From an uncultured Flavobacteriaceae bacterium (lineage in GTDB: Bacteria; Bacteroidota; Bacteroidia; Flavobacteriales; Flavobacteriaceae): a stretch of 59,787 nt of DNA. Position 1 is the first letter of the stretch. Each line of letters starts with the position of its first letter. Positions 25,750-34,482 of this stretch are shown piece by piece. The notes beneath the pieces were generated by a model, which ran no database searches, was not told the DNA's origin, and saw only the letters and a program-made list of their open reading frames with translations. The translations under genes and the position numbers were made by a program. The DNA is taken from the NCBI GenBank assembly GCA_947497145.1, contig CANMFQ010000024.1, positions 1 through 59,787 of the forward strand, in the 5' to 3' direction.

Positions 25750-26103
25750 ATGCAAGATATTAACACTATTTATCACAACTATTTTGGCGTTGCATTTCAA
25801 TGGAAAAAAGACGTATTAGCAGCTGGCAACAAAATACAAATCATTTTTCGTGATACTGGACTCTTATTATCCTACGCGGAATTAAAACAGTTTTCGAAAA
25901 ATATCATCGCTACCAGAAAGAGCAATACGCCCTGTGCCGATTGTGCTTTAAATGACAGTTGCAAAGCCCTATTGGTCGATTCGCCTGCCCCACAAATTAC
26001 CTTTGCAATGAATGTCGAAGAATTAAATGCTATTCAAGATTTGGTTGAAGGTACTTTGTTTCAATTAGATTTAAAGCATTATCTAGGTATTTGCGACAAC
26101 TAA
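25750..26103 (+). CDS. Small cytosolic Cys protein, paralogue B
   Basis: A 117-aa protein, last gene of the plus-strand operon (14 nt after the reductase), no signal peptide. It is a paralogue of 17078-17425, sharing GL..S.A.L, RKSN.PC..C and the C-terminal GT.F.LD...L blocks, which places both on the cytosolic side of the same pathway. Cys cluster: PCADCALNDSC (C62, C65, C71), fewer Cys than paralogue A. Its function is unknown; a metal- or heme-sensing or carrier role would fit the setting but is inferred. One copy now closes each arm of the locus. Confidence 0.75.
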   Translation: MQDINTIYHNYFGVAFQWKKDVLAAGNKIQIIFRDTGLLLSYAELKQFSKNIIATRKSNTPCADCALNDSCKALLVDSPAPQITFAMNVEELNAIQDLVEGTLFQLDLKHYLGICDN

Positions 26104-26121
26104 TTTAAATAAATCAAAGTG

Positions 26122-26988
26122 TTAATGATACTCAGCAAACAAGGCTGAAGCTTTGTTGTATGCTGCTTCAAAGCTCATCCAATGTACGCCCGCATCTACT
26201 TTTTGGGAAGTGAAATACGACAACATTTTTTCTGTTGGCATATTCCCTGTAAGTTCGTCTTTTGCCATAGGACACCCACCAAAACCTTGTATAGCACCAT
26301 CAAATCGTCTACAACCAGCATTATACGCCGCGTCTACCTTTTCATACCATTTACTTGGTGTGGTATGCAAATGCGCTCCAAATTCAATTTCAGGATATTT
26401 AGGTATCAGGTTTGAAAACAAATAATCAATAACATCAGGAGTAGATGTGCCTACCGTATCCGACAGCGATAAAATACGCACCCCCATAGCGGCCAATTTT
26501 TCTGTCCACTCTCCTACTACCTCAACACTCCAAGGGTCTCCATAAGGATTACCAAATCCCATAGAAATATAGGTTACCACTTCTTTACCAGAAGTAGCAG
26601 CAATCGCTAATATTTCTTGTAGTATGGCTACAGACTGATTAATGGTTTTGTGTGTATTACGCATTTGAAAGTTTTCAGATATAGAAAACGGATATCCCAA
26701 ATAATCAATGGCCTCATGTTCAGCCGCATTTTGAGCCCCACGAACATTAGCCACAATAGCCAAGAGTTTACTTTTTGTTGTTGTAAGGTCTAATTGCGAA
26801 AGCACCTCAGCAGTATCAACCATTTGTGGAATTGCTTTTGGTGAAACAAAGCTTCCAAAGTCTATGGTATCAAAGCCACAACCCAATAGCGACTGAATGT
26901 ATGCTACCTTATTCTCTGTTGGAATATATGGTTTAATGCCTTGCATAGCATCTCTTGGGCATTCTACAATTTTAACTTTCTCTGACAT
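26122..26988 (-). CDS. Hydroxymethylglutaryl-CoA lyase
   Basis: Cleaves HMG-CoA to acetyl-CoA and acetoacetate, the last step of leucine breakdown. The 288 residues form a DRE-TIM metallolyase barrel: KIVECPRDAMQG at the N-terminus (metal and substrate Asp/Arg), FGSFVSPKAIPQM, SLSDTVGTSTPD, HLHTTPSKWYEKVDAAYNAGCRRFDGAIQGFGGCPMAKDELTGNMPTE with the catalytic Cys. The frame extends 24 nt further up (MIIYHLNI), but MSEKVKIVECPRDA at 26988 is the usual start. Convergent with the heme operon; no terminator seen in the 18-nt gap. Confidence 0.93.
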   Translation of the reverse strand: MSEKVKIVECPRDAMQGIKPYIPTENKVAYIQSLLGCGFDTIDFGSFVSPKAIPQMVDTAEVLSQLDLTTTKSKLLAIVANVRGAQNAAEHEAIDYLGYPFSISENFQMRNTHKTINQSVAILQEILAIAATSGKEVVTYISMGFGNPYGDPWSVEVVGEWTEKLAAMGVRILSLSDTVGTSTPDVIDYLFSNLIPKYPEIEFGAHLHTTPSKWYEKVDAAYNAGCRRFDGAIQGFGGCPMAKDELTGNMPTEKMLSYFTSQKVDAGVHWMSFEAAYNKASALFAEYH

Positions 26989-27210
26989 TATATTCAAATG
27001 ATAGATTATCACACAAAAAACGCTGTGGTTAGCACATGCTACAAACTACGTAAACAACAAGATTCTTGTTTGCACGAAATTACGTTAAAAATGCGAATTT
27101 TATAAGCAAGTACTTATAACAAACACTGCACTACTATTTGGTGTCTGATAGAAAACACCAAAAAAGTAAATTTGTTTCTTTTTGCGCCTTTTTCCATTTC
27201 TAATCAGAGA

Positions 27211-27840
27211 CTATTTATTTTCAGACAATAACAAATAAATAGCAATACCAACAAAGACCACAACCTGTAGCCATTTAAGAACCACTGCTGCCTTAGTATT
27301 TTTAATAATGTGTTTTGAAATTGCTCCTGATAAAATAGCTATCAGACTAAAAACAATAGCCGAAACAAGCATAAACAAAAGCCCTAAAACATAAAATTGA
27401 ATTACCGTACTTATGGTACTACTATATAAAAACCCCGGAAAGAATGCCAAAAAGAAAATAGTGACTTTGGGGTTGAGCACATTCATTATAAAACCTTGAC
27501 GAAAAAGTGCACTACTACTTTTCTTAGGCACCGCATTATTTGAAACGGCTATAGTTGCATCACTTCTAAAAACTTTATATGCTAAATATAAAAGATAACA
27601 AGCACCCAATATTTTGATGGTAAAAAACAACGAATCACTCTGCTTAATAACTGCTGACAAACCAAAGGCGAGCAAGGTAGTATGCACCAAGCAACCCGAA
27701 ATAAGTCCTGCTACCGTTGCTAAACCATATCGTTTGCCATTGGTAATACTTTGCATAAGCACATAAATATTATCAGGGCCTGGTGTTAGTGCTAAAACAG
27801 CCGTAGCACCTATAAAAGCGATAAGAATTTCATAATTCAT
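27211..27840 (-). CDS. LysE/RhtB family amino-acid exporter
   Basis: A 209-aa inner-membrane protein with six hydrophobic segments and the family's N-terminal signature ALTPGPDNIYVLMQSITNGKRYGLATVAGLISGCLVHTTLLAFGLSAV, followed by LGACYLLYLAYKVFRSD and FRQGFIMNVLNPKVTIFFLAFFPGFL. Members export lysine, threonine, homoserine lactones or similar; the substrate cannot be told. Stand-alone gene. Confidence 0.93.
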   Translation of the reverse strand: MNYEILIAFIGATAVLALTPGPDNIYVLMQSITNGKRYGLATVAGLISGCLVHTTLLAFGLSAVIKQSDSLFFTIKILGACYLLYLAYKVFRSDATIAVSNNAVPKKSSSALFRQGFIMNVLNPKVTIFFLAFFPGFLYSSTISTVIQFYVLGLLFMLVSAIVFSLIAILSGAISKHIIKNTKAAVVLKWLQVVVFVGIAIYLLLSENK

Positions 27841-28195
27841 ACGGATAACTCAATATTGAAAACACAAATACTATGGCGTTGATCTTCATTTTTCATATCT
27901 TAACCACCTCGATGCTATGGGTAGTTGTTGAAATACCAAATTATAAAATGATTAATTTTAAATTTCGACAATGGCTAAAGATAGATAAAATAAAAAATTA
28001 GAGTCAAGAGTCAGAGAGAAGAGAGAAGAGACAAATGAATCAAGAACCAAGAAACAGGACTAATGGAAATCAACACCTATGAAAAACAAGCCCATTATTG
28101 CTGTTTTCAACAATGAAATTAATAACTAAAAACGGTCAACTATAATCAGGGACATTCATTAAATTAAAAAACATTACAACAACGCATCAACTAAA
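27841..28195. other. Intergenic stretch with a purine-rich tract
   Basis: Divergent spacer. The notable part is about 28000-28060, almost all A and G with a few C/T (AGAGTCAAGAGTCAGAGAGA then AGAGAGAAGAGACAAATGAA). Such GA-rich tracts occur between genes in flavobacteria and have no known role. No gene seen. Confidence 0.4.
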
Positions 28196-28204
28196 ATGTA
28201 CGCT

Positions 28205-28624
28205 ATGAAAACAAAAAAACTATCGCTAATGCTAGGGCTTGCCTTGGCAGTAATTTCATTAATCTCTTTTTCTTTTACACCAACAGCACACGAACAAAAC
28301 AAAACAATCATGCATGCAGATAGTGTATTACGCCACGTAGTCTTATTTAAATTTAAAGACGGAACTAGCGCTTCAGACATTAAAAAAGTAGAAGATGCTT
28401 TTACGGCACTACCCACAAAAATTCCTCAAATTCACGATTATGAATGGGGCTTAAACAACAGTCCAGAAGGTTTGGACAAAGGATTTACTCATTGCTTTTT
28501 CTTAACTTTTAAAAGTGAAGCAGACCGAGCAACCTATTTACCACATCCAGACCATAAGGCGTTTGGCAAAGTATTAACGCCGCATTTAGATGATGTTTTG
28601 GTTATAGATTACTGGAGTAAATAA
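28205..28624 (+). CDS. Dabb-domain (stress-responsive alpha/beta barrel) protein, exported
   Basis: A 139-aa protein. Residues 1-30 hold a signal or membrane segment (SLMLGLALAVISLISFSFTPTA). The Dabb domain follows from about residue 40: LRHVVLFKFKDGTSASDIKKVEDAFTALPTKIPQIHDYEWGLNNSPEGLDKGFTHCFFLTFKSEADRATYLPHPDHKAFG, ending DVLVIDYWSK. These barrels dimerise; many are of unknown function, some are cyclases. The ATG at 28196 is 9 nt upstream; 28205 is the more usual MKTKK start. A terminator follows. Confidence 0.9.
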   Translation: MKTKKLSLMLGLALAVISLISFSFTPTAHEQNKTIMHADSVLRHVVLFKFKDGTSASDIKKVEDAFTALPTKIPQIHDYEWGLNNSPEGLDKGFTHCFFLTFKSEADRATYLPHPDHKAFGKVLTPHLDDVLVIDYWSK

Positions 28625-28638
28625 ACAGCTTAATAGAA

Positions 28639-28677
28639 ACCCCTCAAAAATGAAATATCTTTGAGGGGTATTTTTTT
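28639..28677 (+). terminator. Terminator of the Dabb gene
   Basis: ACCCCTCAAA (28639-28648) pairs perfectly with TTTGAGGGGT (28660-28669), followed by a run of T. Confidence 0.85.
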
Positions 28678-28725
28678 ATTTCACAATAAATCGCTTAAAA
28701 CCAAAAGTTGGTGCTTACCTTGCGA

Positions 28726-30318
28726 TTACAGAATATAGTCGGTACTTACAAAATTACTGAGTTTAGCATCAAGCAATTGCTCAATTATCTCGGTATTCAA
28801 ATCGTTATCTTTAAACGCAACAAATGTCCGTATAGAAAAAGAACGCAAAGCATCATGCACACTTAATGTTGCTTGAGCAGAATCTTTTCTTCCTGTAAAC
28901 GGATATACATCAGGCCCACGTTGACAAGAACTATTAAGGTTTACACGGCAAACCAAATTCACTAAAGTATCAATTAATGGTGCTAAGGCATATACATCTT
29001 TACCAAACAAACTTACTTGCTGTCCGTAGTTACTTTCTGCCATATCATCAAGAGGTTCTTCAATATCAGAAAAAGGCACCAACGGAATAATAGGGCCGAA
29101 CTGCTCTTCTTGATAAACACGCATATCTTTAGTTACCGGATACAATACTGCTGGCCAAATGAAATTATCAAAACGCTGTCCTCCTTTTTTATTCAAAATT
29201 TTGGCTCCTTTCGCTAAGGCATCATCAATAAGCTCCTGAATATAGGCAGGTTTTTGCGGTTCAGGCAAGGGGGTTAAGTTTACAGCTTCTTCCCAAGGGT
29301 TGCCAAATTTTAAGGCATCAACCCGTGCCGCAAATTGTGCGTTAAACTGCTCTTGAATATCTTCATGAACATATACAACCTTTAATGCTGTACACCGTTG
29401 TCCATTAAAAGACAAGGTTCCTGTCACTACCTCATTTAAGGTTAATTCCATATCTGCATCAGGAAGAATAATTGCAGGGTTTTTCGCTTCCAACCCTAAA
29501 ACCAATCGCAATCTATTGCTTTTTGGGTGCTGATCTTGCAAAGCATTGGCCGATTTACTATTTCCGATAAGGGCCAAAACATCTACTTTACCTGTTTGCA
29601 TAATAGGTGCCGCAACAGCTCTACCACGTCCAAAAATAATATTTACAACCCCTTTAGGGAAACTAGTTTGAAAAGCCTCTAGCAATGGCGTGATCAACAA
29701 AACACCATGTTTAGCAGGTTTAAATATAGTCGTATTCCCCATAATAATAGCAGGAATCAACAAAGCAAAGGTTTCATTGAGCGGATAGTTATAAGGTCCC
29801 AAACAAAGTACAACACCTAAAGGTCCCCGCTTTACATGTGCGTAAACACCACTATCTTTTTGAAACTTTGCTGCATTTCTATCAAGCTCCTTATACTCTT
29901 CAATCGTATCGACGATATACGCAACGGTTCGATCAAATTCTTTTTGAGAATCTGGTAGCGATTTTCCAATTTCCCACATTAATAACTTCACTATTTCCTC
30001 GCGTTTGGTCTTCATTTTTTCGATAAAGACTTCCATACAAGAAATACGGTCTTTTACATGCATTGTAGGCCATGCTCCCTGCCCTTTTCCATAAGCTTTT
30101 ACTGCTGCGTCTAAAGCTTCAAAAGCTTCGGGTTCTCCCATATTTGGCATACTGCCCAACAAGGTCGGCGCATATTCTTCGGTTGACGAAATGGTTGAAA
30201 ACACCTCTGTAGTATCTCCTTTCCATTCCTTTAGTTCGCCGCCAACCAAATAGTGCCTTTGATTGATAACCTGATTAATCTGATATGCTTCTGGTATTTT
30301 ATATGCTGTATTTTTCAT
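28726..30318 (-). CDS. gapN: NADP-dependent glyceraldehyde-3-phosphate dehydrogenase (aldehyde dehydrogenase family)
   Basis: Oxidises glyceraldehyde-3-phosphate straight to 3-phosphoglycerate with NADP, bypassing ATP formation and supplying NADPH. The 530 residues follow the aldehyde dehydrogenase plan: cofactor region [42 protein letters not shown], catalytic Glu in [12 protein letters not shown] and catalytic Cys in [12 protein letters not shown], then [13 protein letters not shown]. The longer N-terminus and the [30 protein letters not shown] segment match the GapN-type group in Bacteroidota. It follows ilvA by about 100 bp. Confidence 0.88.
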   Translation of the reverse strand: MKNTAYKIPEAYQINQVINQRHYLVGGELKEWKGDTTEVFSTISSTEEYAPTLLGSMPNMGEPEAFEALDAAVKAYGKGQGAWPTMHVKDRISCMEVFIEKMKTKREEIVKLLMWEIGKSLPDSQKEFDRTVAYIVDTIEEYKELDRNAAKFQKDSGVYAHVKRGPLGVVLCLGPYNYPLNETFALLIPAIIMGNTTIFKPAKHGVLLITPLLEAFQTSFPKGVVNIIFGRGRAVAAPIMQTGKVDVLALIGNSKSANALQDQHPKSNRLRLVLGLEAKNPAIILPDADMELTLNEVVTGTLSFNGQRCTALKVVYVHEDIQEQFNAQFAARVDALKFGNPWEEAVNLTPLPEPQKPAYIQELIDDALAKGAKILNKKGGQRFDNFIWPAVLYPVTKDMRVYQEEQFGPIIPLVPFSDIEEPLDDMAESNYGQQVSLFGKDVYALAPLIDTLVNLVCRVNLNSSCQRGPDVYPFTGRKDSAQATLSVHDALRSFSIRTFVAFKDNDLNTEIIEQLLDAKLSNFVSTDYIL

Positions 30319-30420
30319 CTATTTTTTTATTTATTCTTAAGGAATATAGCCCGTCAAATTTAAAGCCCATTTACGTATTCTAATCATCAAGAAAGTGCAT
30401 ACACTTTGATTTAAAGAAAG

Positions 30421-31671
30421 TTATATCAAATATTCAAATAAATGGGGCTTATCATTAAGATAATCTCCATAAAAATTATTTGCTTTCATCCGTTCAATAA
30501 GCGGTATTAAATCTGCTTGCCGTTTTAGTTCAATACCCACTACTGCAGGTGCATTTTCTTTGCTTGATTTTTTTGAATACTCAAAATGAGTAATGTCATC
30601 AGTTGGCCCTAATATTTCAGCAACAAATTCCTTTAAAGCACCAGGTCTTTGCGGAAAACGAATGATAAAATAGTGTTTCAATTTTGCATGAAGTAAAGCC
30701 CTTTCTTTAATCTCTGCTGTTCGCGTAATATCATTATTACTACCACTTACTACACAGACTACTGTTTTTCCTGCTATTTCAGCTGCAAAATCATCAAGTG
30801 CAGAAATTGTCATTGCGCCAGCTGGCTCTACTACAATAGCATCACGATTGTATAAATCTAAAATAATTTGACACACTTTACCCTCGGCTACCGTAACCAT
30901 TTTATGAAGGTGTTGGCTACATATGGGAAATGTGTATGCCCCTACTCTTTTTACTGCTGCACCATCAATAAACTTATCAATCTCCTCTAGCGGAACTATA
31001 TGCCCTGCTTCTATGGAGGTTTTCATAGAGGGTGCACCTTTTGGCTCTACACCAATAATTTTTGTATGCGGTGATAATTCTTTAAAAACGCCAATAATAC
31101 CCGAAGCTAATCCGCCACCGCCAATACATACAAAAAGATAATCTATTGGTTTTTTAGATTGCTCAAGTAGTTCTAATGCTACGGTTGCTTGTCCTTCAAT
31201 AATTTTAGGATCATCAAAAGGATGCACAAATACACCCTCTGTATGTTCACAATAGCTTTTGGCTGCAAAAAAGGAATCATCAAAAGTATCGCCTTCAAGA
31301 ACTACACTCACATAATCACCACCAAACATTTTGGTTTGCTCAACCTTTTGTTTTGGCGTTACCGATGGCATATAAATAGTGCCTTTAATTTGCAAATGCT
31401 TACAAGCAAAAGCCACTCCTTGCGCATGATTACCCGCACTGGCACAAACAACACCTTTGCTACGTTCTGATGTAGAAAGGGAGCTTATTTTATTATAAGC
31501 CCCCCTAATTTTATATGAACGTACGCGTTGTAAATCTTCCCGTTTTAAGAGAACAGTATTATTATACTGCTTAGAAAGGCGTATACTGTTTGTTAAAGGT
31601 GTAACATCAGCTACTTCTGCAATGGTTTTAGCCGCATTGCGCACATCTTCAATTTTCGGGTAATAACTCAT
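30421..31671 (-). CDS. ilvA: Threonine ammonia-lyase (threonine deaminase)
   Basis: Makes 2-oxobutyrate from threonine, entry step to isoleucine. The 416-aa PLP enzyme has the lysine in RSYKIRGAYNKISSL, the substrate loop CASAGNHAQGVAFACK, the phosphate cradle CIGGGGLASGIIGV and VVEPAGAMTISAL. The C-terminal 85 residues are a regulatory ACT-like domain (HYFIIRFPQRPGALKEFV), so feedback control by isoleucine is expected. Last gene of the ilv operon, 29 nt after ilvC. Confidence 0.95.
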   Translation of the reverse strand: MSYYPKIEDVRNAAKTIAEVADVTPLTNSIRLSKQYNNTVLLKREDLQRVRSYKIRGAYNKISSLSTSERSKGVVCASAGNHAQGVAFACKHLQIKGTIYMPSVTPKQKVEQTKMFGGDYVSVVLEGDTFDDSFFAAKSYCEHTEGVFVHPFDDPKIIEGQATVALELLEQSKKPIDYLFVCIGGGGLASGIIGVFKELSPHTKIIGVEPKGAPSMKTSIEAGHIVPLEEIDKFIDGAAVKRVGAYTFPICSQHLHKMVTVAEGKVCQIILDLYNRDAIVVEPAGAMTISALDDFAAEIAGKTVVCVVSGSNNDITRTAEIKERALLHAKLKHYFIIRFPQRPGALKEFVAEILGPTDDITHFEYSKKSSKENAPAVVGIELKRQADLIPLIERMKANNFYGDYLNDKPHLFEYLI

Positions 31672-31700
31672 ACTATCAGCTAAAAGCCTTACATATTTTT

Positions 31701-33170
31701 TTAAACGATTGGCTTCATAGCCGTCATTGACTCACGTAAACGTGCACCAACAATTTCTACTGGATGTTCACGCAAAGCTTTATTGACTGCAATAAGTTTA
31801 GCATTGTCTACACCATTTCCTTCATCAAGTGTTTTACCAATAACATCAGTGTCAATCTTTTTCATAAAATCAGCCAATAAAGGTTTACAAGCATGATCAA
31901 ATAAATAGCAACCATATTCAGCTGTATCAGAAATAACACGGTTCATTTCAAACAATTTTTTTCTTGCAATAGTGTTTGCAATTAACGGTGTTTCATGTAA
32001 AGACTCGTAATAAGCCGATTCTCCTATGATACCCGATTCGGTCATACTTTCATACGCTAGTTCAACGCCAGCTCTTACCATTGCCACCATTAAGATTCCG
32101 TGGTCATAATATTCTTGTTCAGAAATATCGTAATCGCCTGCTGGTGTTTTTTCAAAAGCAGTCTCACCAGTTGCAGCACGCCATCCTAAGAGGTTTTTAT
32201 CGTCATTTGCCCAATCTTCCATCATGGTTTTAGAAAAATGCCCTGTCATAATATCATCCATATGCTTGTGAAATAATGGGCGCATGATATCTTTAAGCTC
32301 TTCTGATAATTCAAAAGCTTTAATTTTAGCTGGGTTAGATAAGCGATCCATCATATTGGTGATACCGCCATATTTCATCCCTTCTGTAATGGTCTCCCAT
32401 CCGTATTGAATTAATTTAGAAGCGTATCCTGCATCGATTCCTTTTTCAATCATCTTATCAAAACATAAGATACTTCCTGTTTGCAACAAACCACAAAGAA
32501 TGGTTTGCTCACCCATTAAATCAGACTTCACCTCGGCCACAAAAGAAGACATTAAAACACCTGCTCTGTGTCCTCCTGTACCAACAGCATAAGCCTTAGC
32601 TTGTTCCAACCCTTTACCTTCAGGATCGTTATCAGGGTGAACTGCAATTAGGGTTGGCACCCCAAATCCTCTTTTATATTCTTCACGTACTTCCGATCCT
32701 GGGCATTTAGGGGCTACCATAATTACGGTCAAATCTTCACGAATTTGCATACCTTCTTCAACAATATTAAAACCGTGTGAATACGATAAGGTTGCTCCCT
32801 TTTTCATTAAAGGCATTATGGTACTTACTACGTTTGTATGTTGCTTGTCTGGTGTTAAATTGATTACCACATCAGCAGTTGGTATAAGCTCTTCATATGT
32901 ACCTACGGTAAACCCGTTTTCGGTAGCATTTTTATACGACTGGCGTTGTTCTTTAATCGCAGCTTCACGTAAAGTGTATGAAATATCCAATCCTGAATCA
33001 CGCATGTTTAACCCTTGGTTTAAACCTTGAGCACCACAACCTACGATTACAATTTTCTTTCCTTTTAGCGCAGTTATGCCATCAGCGAACTCGCTTGATT
33101 CCATAAATCTGCATTTTCCTAATTGGGTTAATTTATCTCTTAAGGATAGGGTATTAAAGTAATTTGCCAT
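31701..33170 (-). CDS. ilvC: Ketol-acid reductoisomerase, class II
   Basis: Converts acetolactate or acetohydroxybutyrate to the dihydroxy acid using NADPH and magnesium. At 489 residues it is the long (class II) form, with a duplicated knotted C-terminal domain. Visible are the Rossmann motif [23 protein letters not shown], the cofactor loop [45 protein letters not shown], and metal ligands in [17 protein letters not shown]. Operon member between ilvN and ilvA. Confidence 0.97.
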   Translation of the reverse strand: MANYFNTLSLRDKLTQLGKCRFMESSEFADGITALKGKKIVIVGCGAQGLNQGLNMRDSGLDISYTLREAAIKEQRQSYKNATENGFTVGTYEELIPTADVVINLTPDKQHTNVVSTIMPLMKKGATLSYSHGFNIVEEGMQIREDLTVIMVAPKCPGSEVREEYKRGFGVPTLIAVHPDNDPEGKGLEQAKAYAVGTGGHRAGVLMSSFVAEVKSDLMGEQTILCGLLQTGSILCFDKMIEKGIDAGYASKLIQYGWETITEGMKYGGITNMMDRLSNPAKIKAFELSEELKDIMRPLFHKHMDDIMTGHFSKTMMEDWANDDKNLLGWRAATGETAFEKTPAGDYDISEQEYYDHGILMVAMVRAGVELAYESMTESGIIGESAYYESLHETPLIANTIARKKLFEMNRVISDTAEYGCYLFDHACKPLLADFMKKIDTDVIGKTLDEGNGVDNAKLIAVNKALREHPVEIVGARLRESMTAMKPIV

Positions 33171-33231
33171 TAGATATTAATTTATTTTATTTTCCTTATC
33201 GGAAAATCTTGGTTTGTATATATAAATTTGA

Positions 33232-33759
33232 TTATTGTAGTTGAAATTCTTCAAGTATTGCAGTAATACGCATTTGATCTTTAGATACAGCAATACGACC
33301 TGAACGAACAAACTGCATGATACCAAAAGGTTTCAACTGGTCATGCATTTCATCAATTTCACTTCTTCTTCCTGATTTTGCTAAAACGAAAAAATCGCGA
33401 GAAACAGTAACTATTTGCGAATTACTATCTTTAATAATGTTCTGTATTTGACGTTCATCAAAAAGCAAGCTTGAATCAATTTTAAAAAGGGCTGACTCTT
33501 GATAAATGGTTTCATCATCAGTGTGATAAAATGCCTTTATCACTTCAATTTGTTTCTCCATTTGCCCAACAATATTGTGTACCCATTTCTCTGTGGTATT
33601 CACTACAATAGTAAATTTTGAAACATTATCGATTTCTGATTTCGACACATTTAAACTCTCTATATTAATGTGACGTTTTAAAAATATACCTGATATTCTA
33701 TTCAGCAATCCCACGTTGTTCTCGGAATATACCGATATGGTGAACCATTGTTTTTCCAT
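33232..33759 (-). CDS. ilvN: Acetolactate synthase small (regulatory) subunit
   Basis: Regulates the IlvB catalytic subunit and mediates valine inhibition. The 175 residues begin with an ACT domain (FTISVYSENNVGLLNRISGIFLKRHINIESLNVSKSE), followed by a second ferredoxin-like domain (VSRDFFVLAKSGRRSEIDEMHDQLKPFGIMQFVRSGRIAVSK). Length is normal for IlvN/IlvH. Lies between the methyltransferase gene and ilvC. Confidence 0.95.
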   Translation of the reverse strand: MEKQWFTISVYSENNVGLLNRISGIFLKRHINIESLNVSKSEIDNVSKFTIVVNTTEKWVHNIVGQMEKQIEVIKAFYHTDDETIYQESALFKIDSSLLFDERQIQNIIKDSNSQIVTVSRDFFVLAKSGRRSEIDEMHDQLKPFGIMQFVRSGRIAVSKDQMRITAILEEFQLQ

Positions 33760-33843
33760 CTCTTATTTAATCATTTATTTCTACCTTATATCAACCAAAG
33801 TATTTGTATTATTTACATACCTCAGCCAAATCACAATATATTG

Positions 33844-34425
33844 TTATTTTGATTTCACAGCTATTATCAAGCCTGTTGACCAGTTTAATTTGGTCAATGT
33901 AAAATCATCTCTTTTTTCTAAATAATCAACCAATCCATCGACGTGATTTTGGTGTCCTTCGGGCCAATTTGGTTGTACTGCCATATCATCTACAACATAA
34001 AACCCGCCCACTTTAATCAGTGCTAAAACCTCATCAATCTCACTGTATTTACCAGGCCAAGCATCTGCAAAAACAAGGTCAAACTTAGCACCGCTATATG
34101 TTTTTATCCACTCGGCACCATCATCACATACAATTTGCACCCGCTTATCATGGGCAAAATATTCTTCTGCAACAGCAATCAATGTAGGGTCGTTATCAAC
34201 CGTAATTAAGCTTGAATTGGCATCCATACCAGCTATCATCCAAGATAACGACAGCCCAATACCCGTTCCCAATTCTAAAATATGAGCTTGCGGTTTAGAA
34301 CTTATGAGCGTTTTTAATAAACTTCCCACATACAAATCAGAAGGCATCGTAAAATTGAGCTCCTCAGATTTACGATTTATGGCATCGTGTAGTACAGGAA
34401 TATCTTGTATGTTAGCATCGTTCAT
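33844..34425 (-). CDS. Class I SAM-dependent methyltransferase inside the ilv operon
   Basis: A 193-aa O-methyltransferase-like protein. Motif I is HILELGTGIGLSLSWMIAG, followed by LITVDNDPTLIAVAEEYF (motif II), FDLVFADAWPGKYSEID (motif III) and VGGFYVVDDMA. The N-terminus (TMPSDLYVGSLLKTLI) resembles the catechol-type methyltransferase entry. No link with branched-chain amino-acid synthesis is known to me; the position between ilvB (57 nt) and ilvN (84 nt) on the same strand shows it is part of the operon transcript. Substrate unknown. Confidence 0.85.
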   Translation of the reverse strand: MNDANIQDIPVLHDAINRKSEELNFTMPSDLYVGSLLKTLISSKPQAHILELGTGIGLSLSWMIAGMDANSSLITVDNDPTLIAVAEEYFAHDKRVQIVCDDGAEWIKTYSGAKFDLVFADAWPGKYSEIDEVLALIKVGGFYVVDDMAVQPNWPEGHQNHVDGLVDYLEKRDDFTLTKLNWSTGLIIAVKSK

Positions 34426-34482
34426 GCGACTAGTTTATTTTTTTTTGATTTCAAGAGGTTTATTAAAAACATTGCAAAGCAC

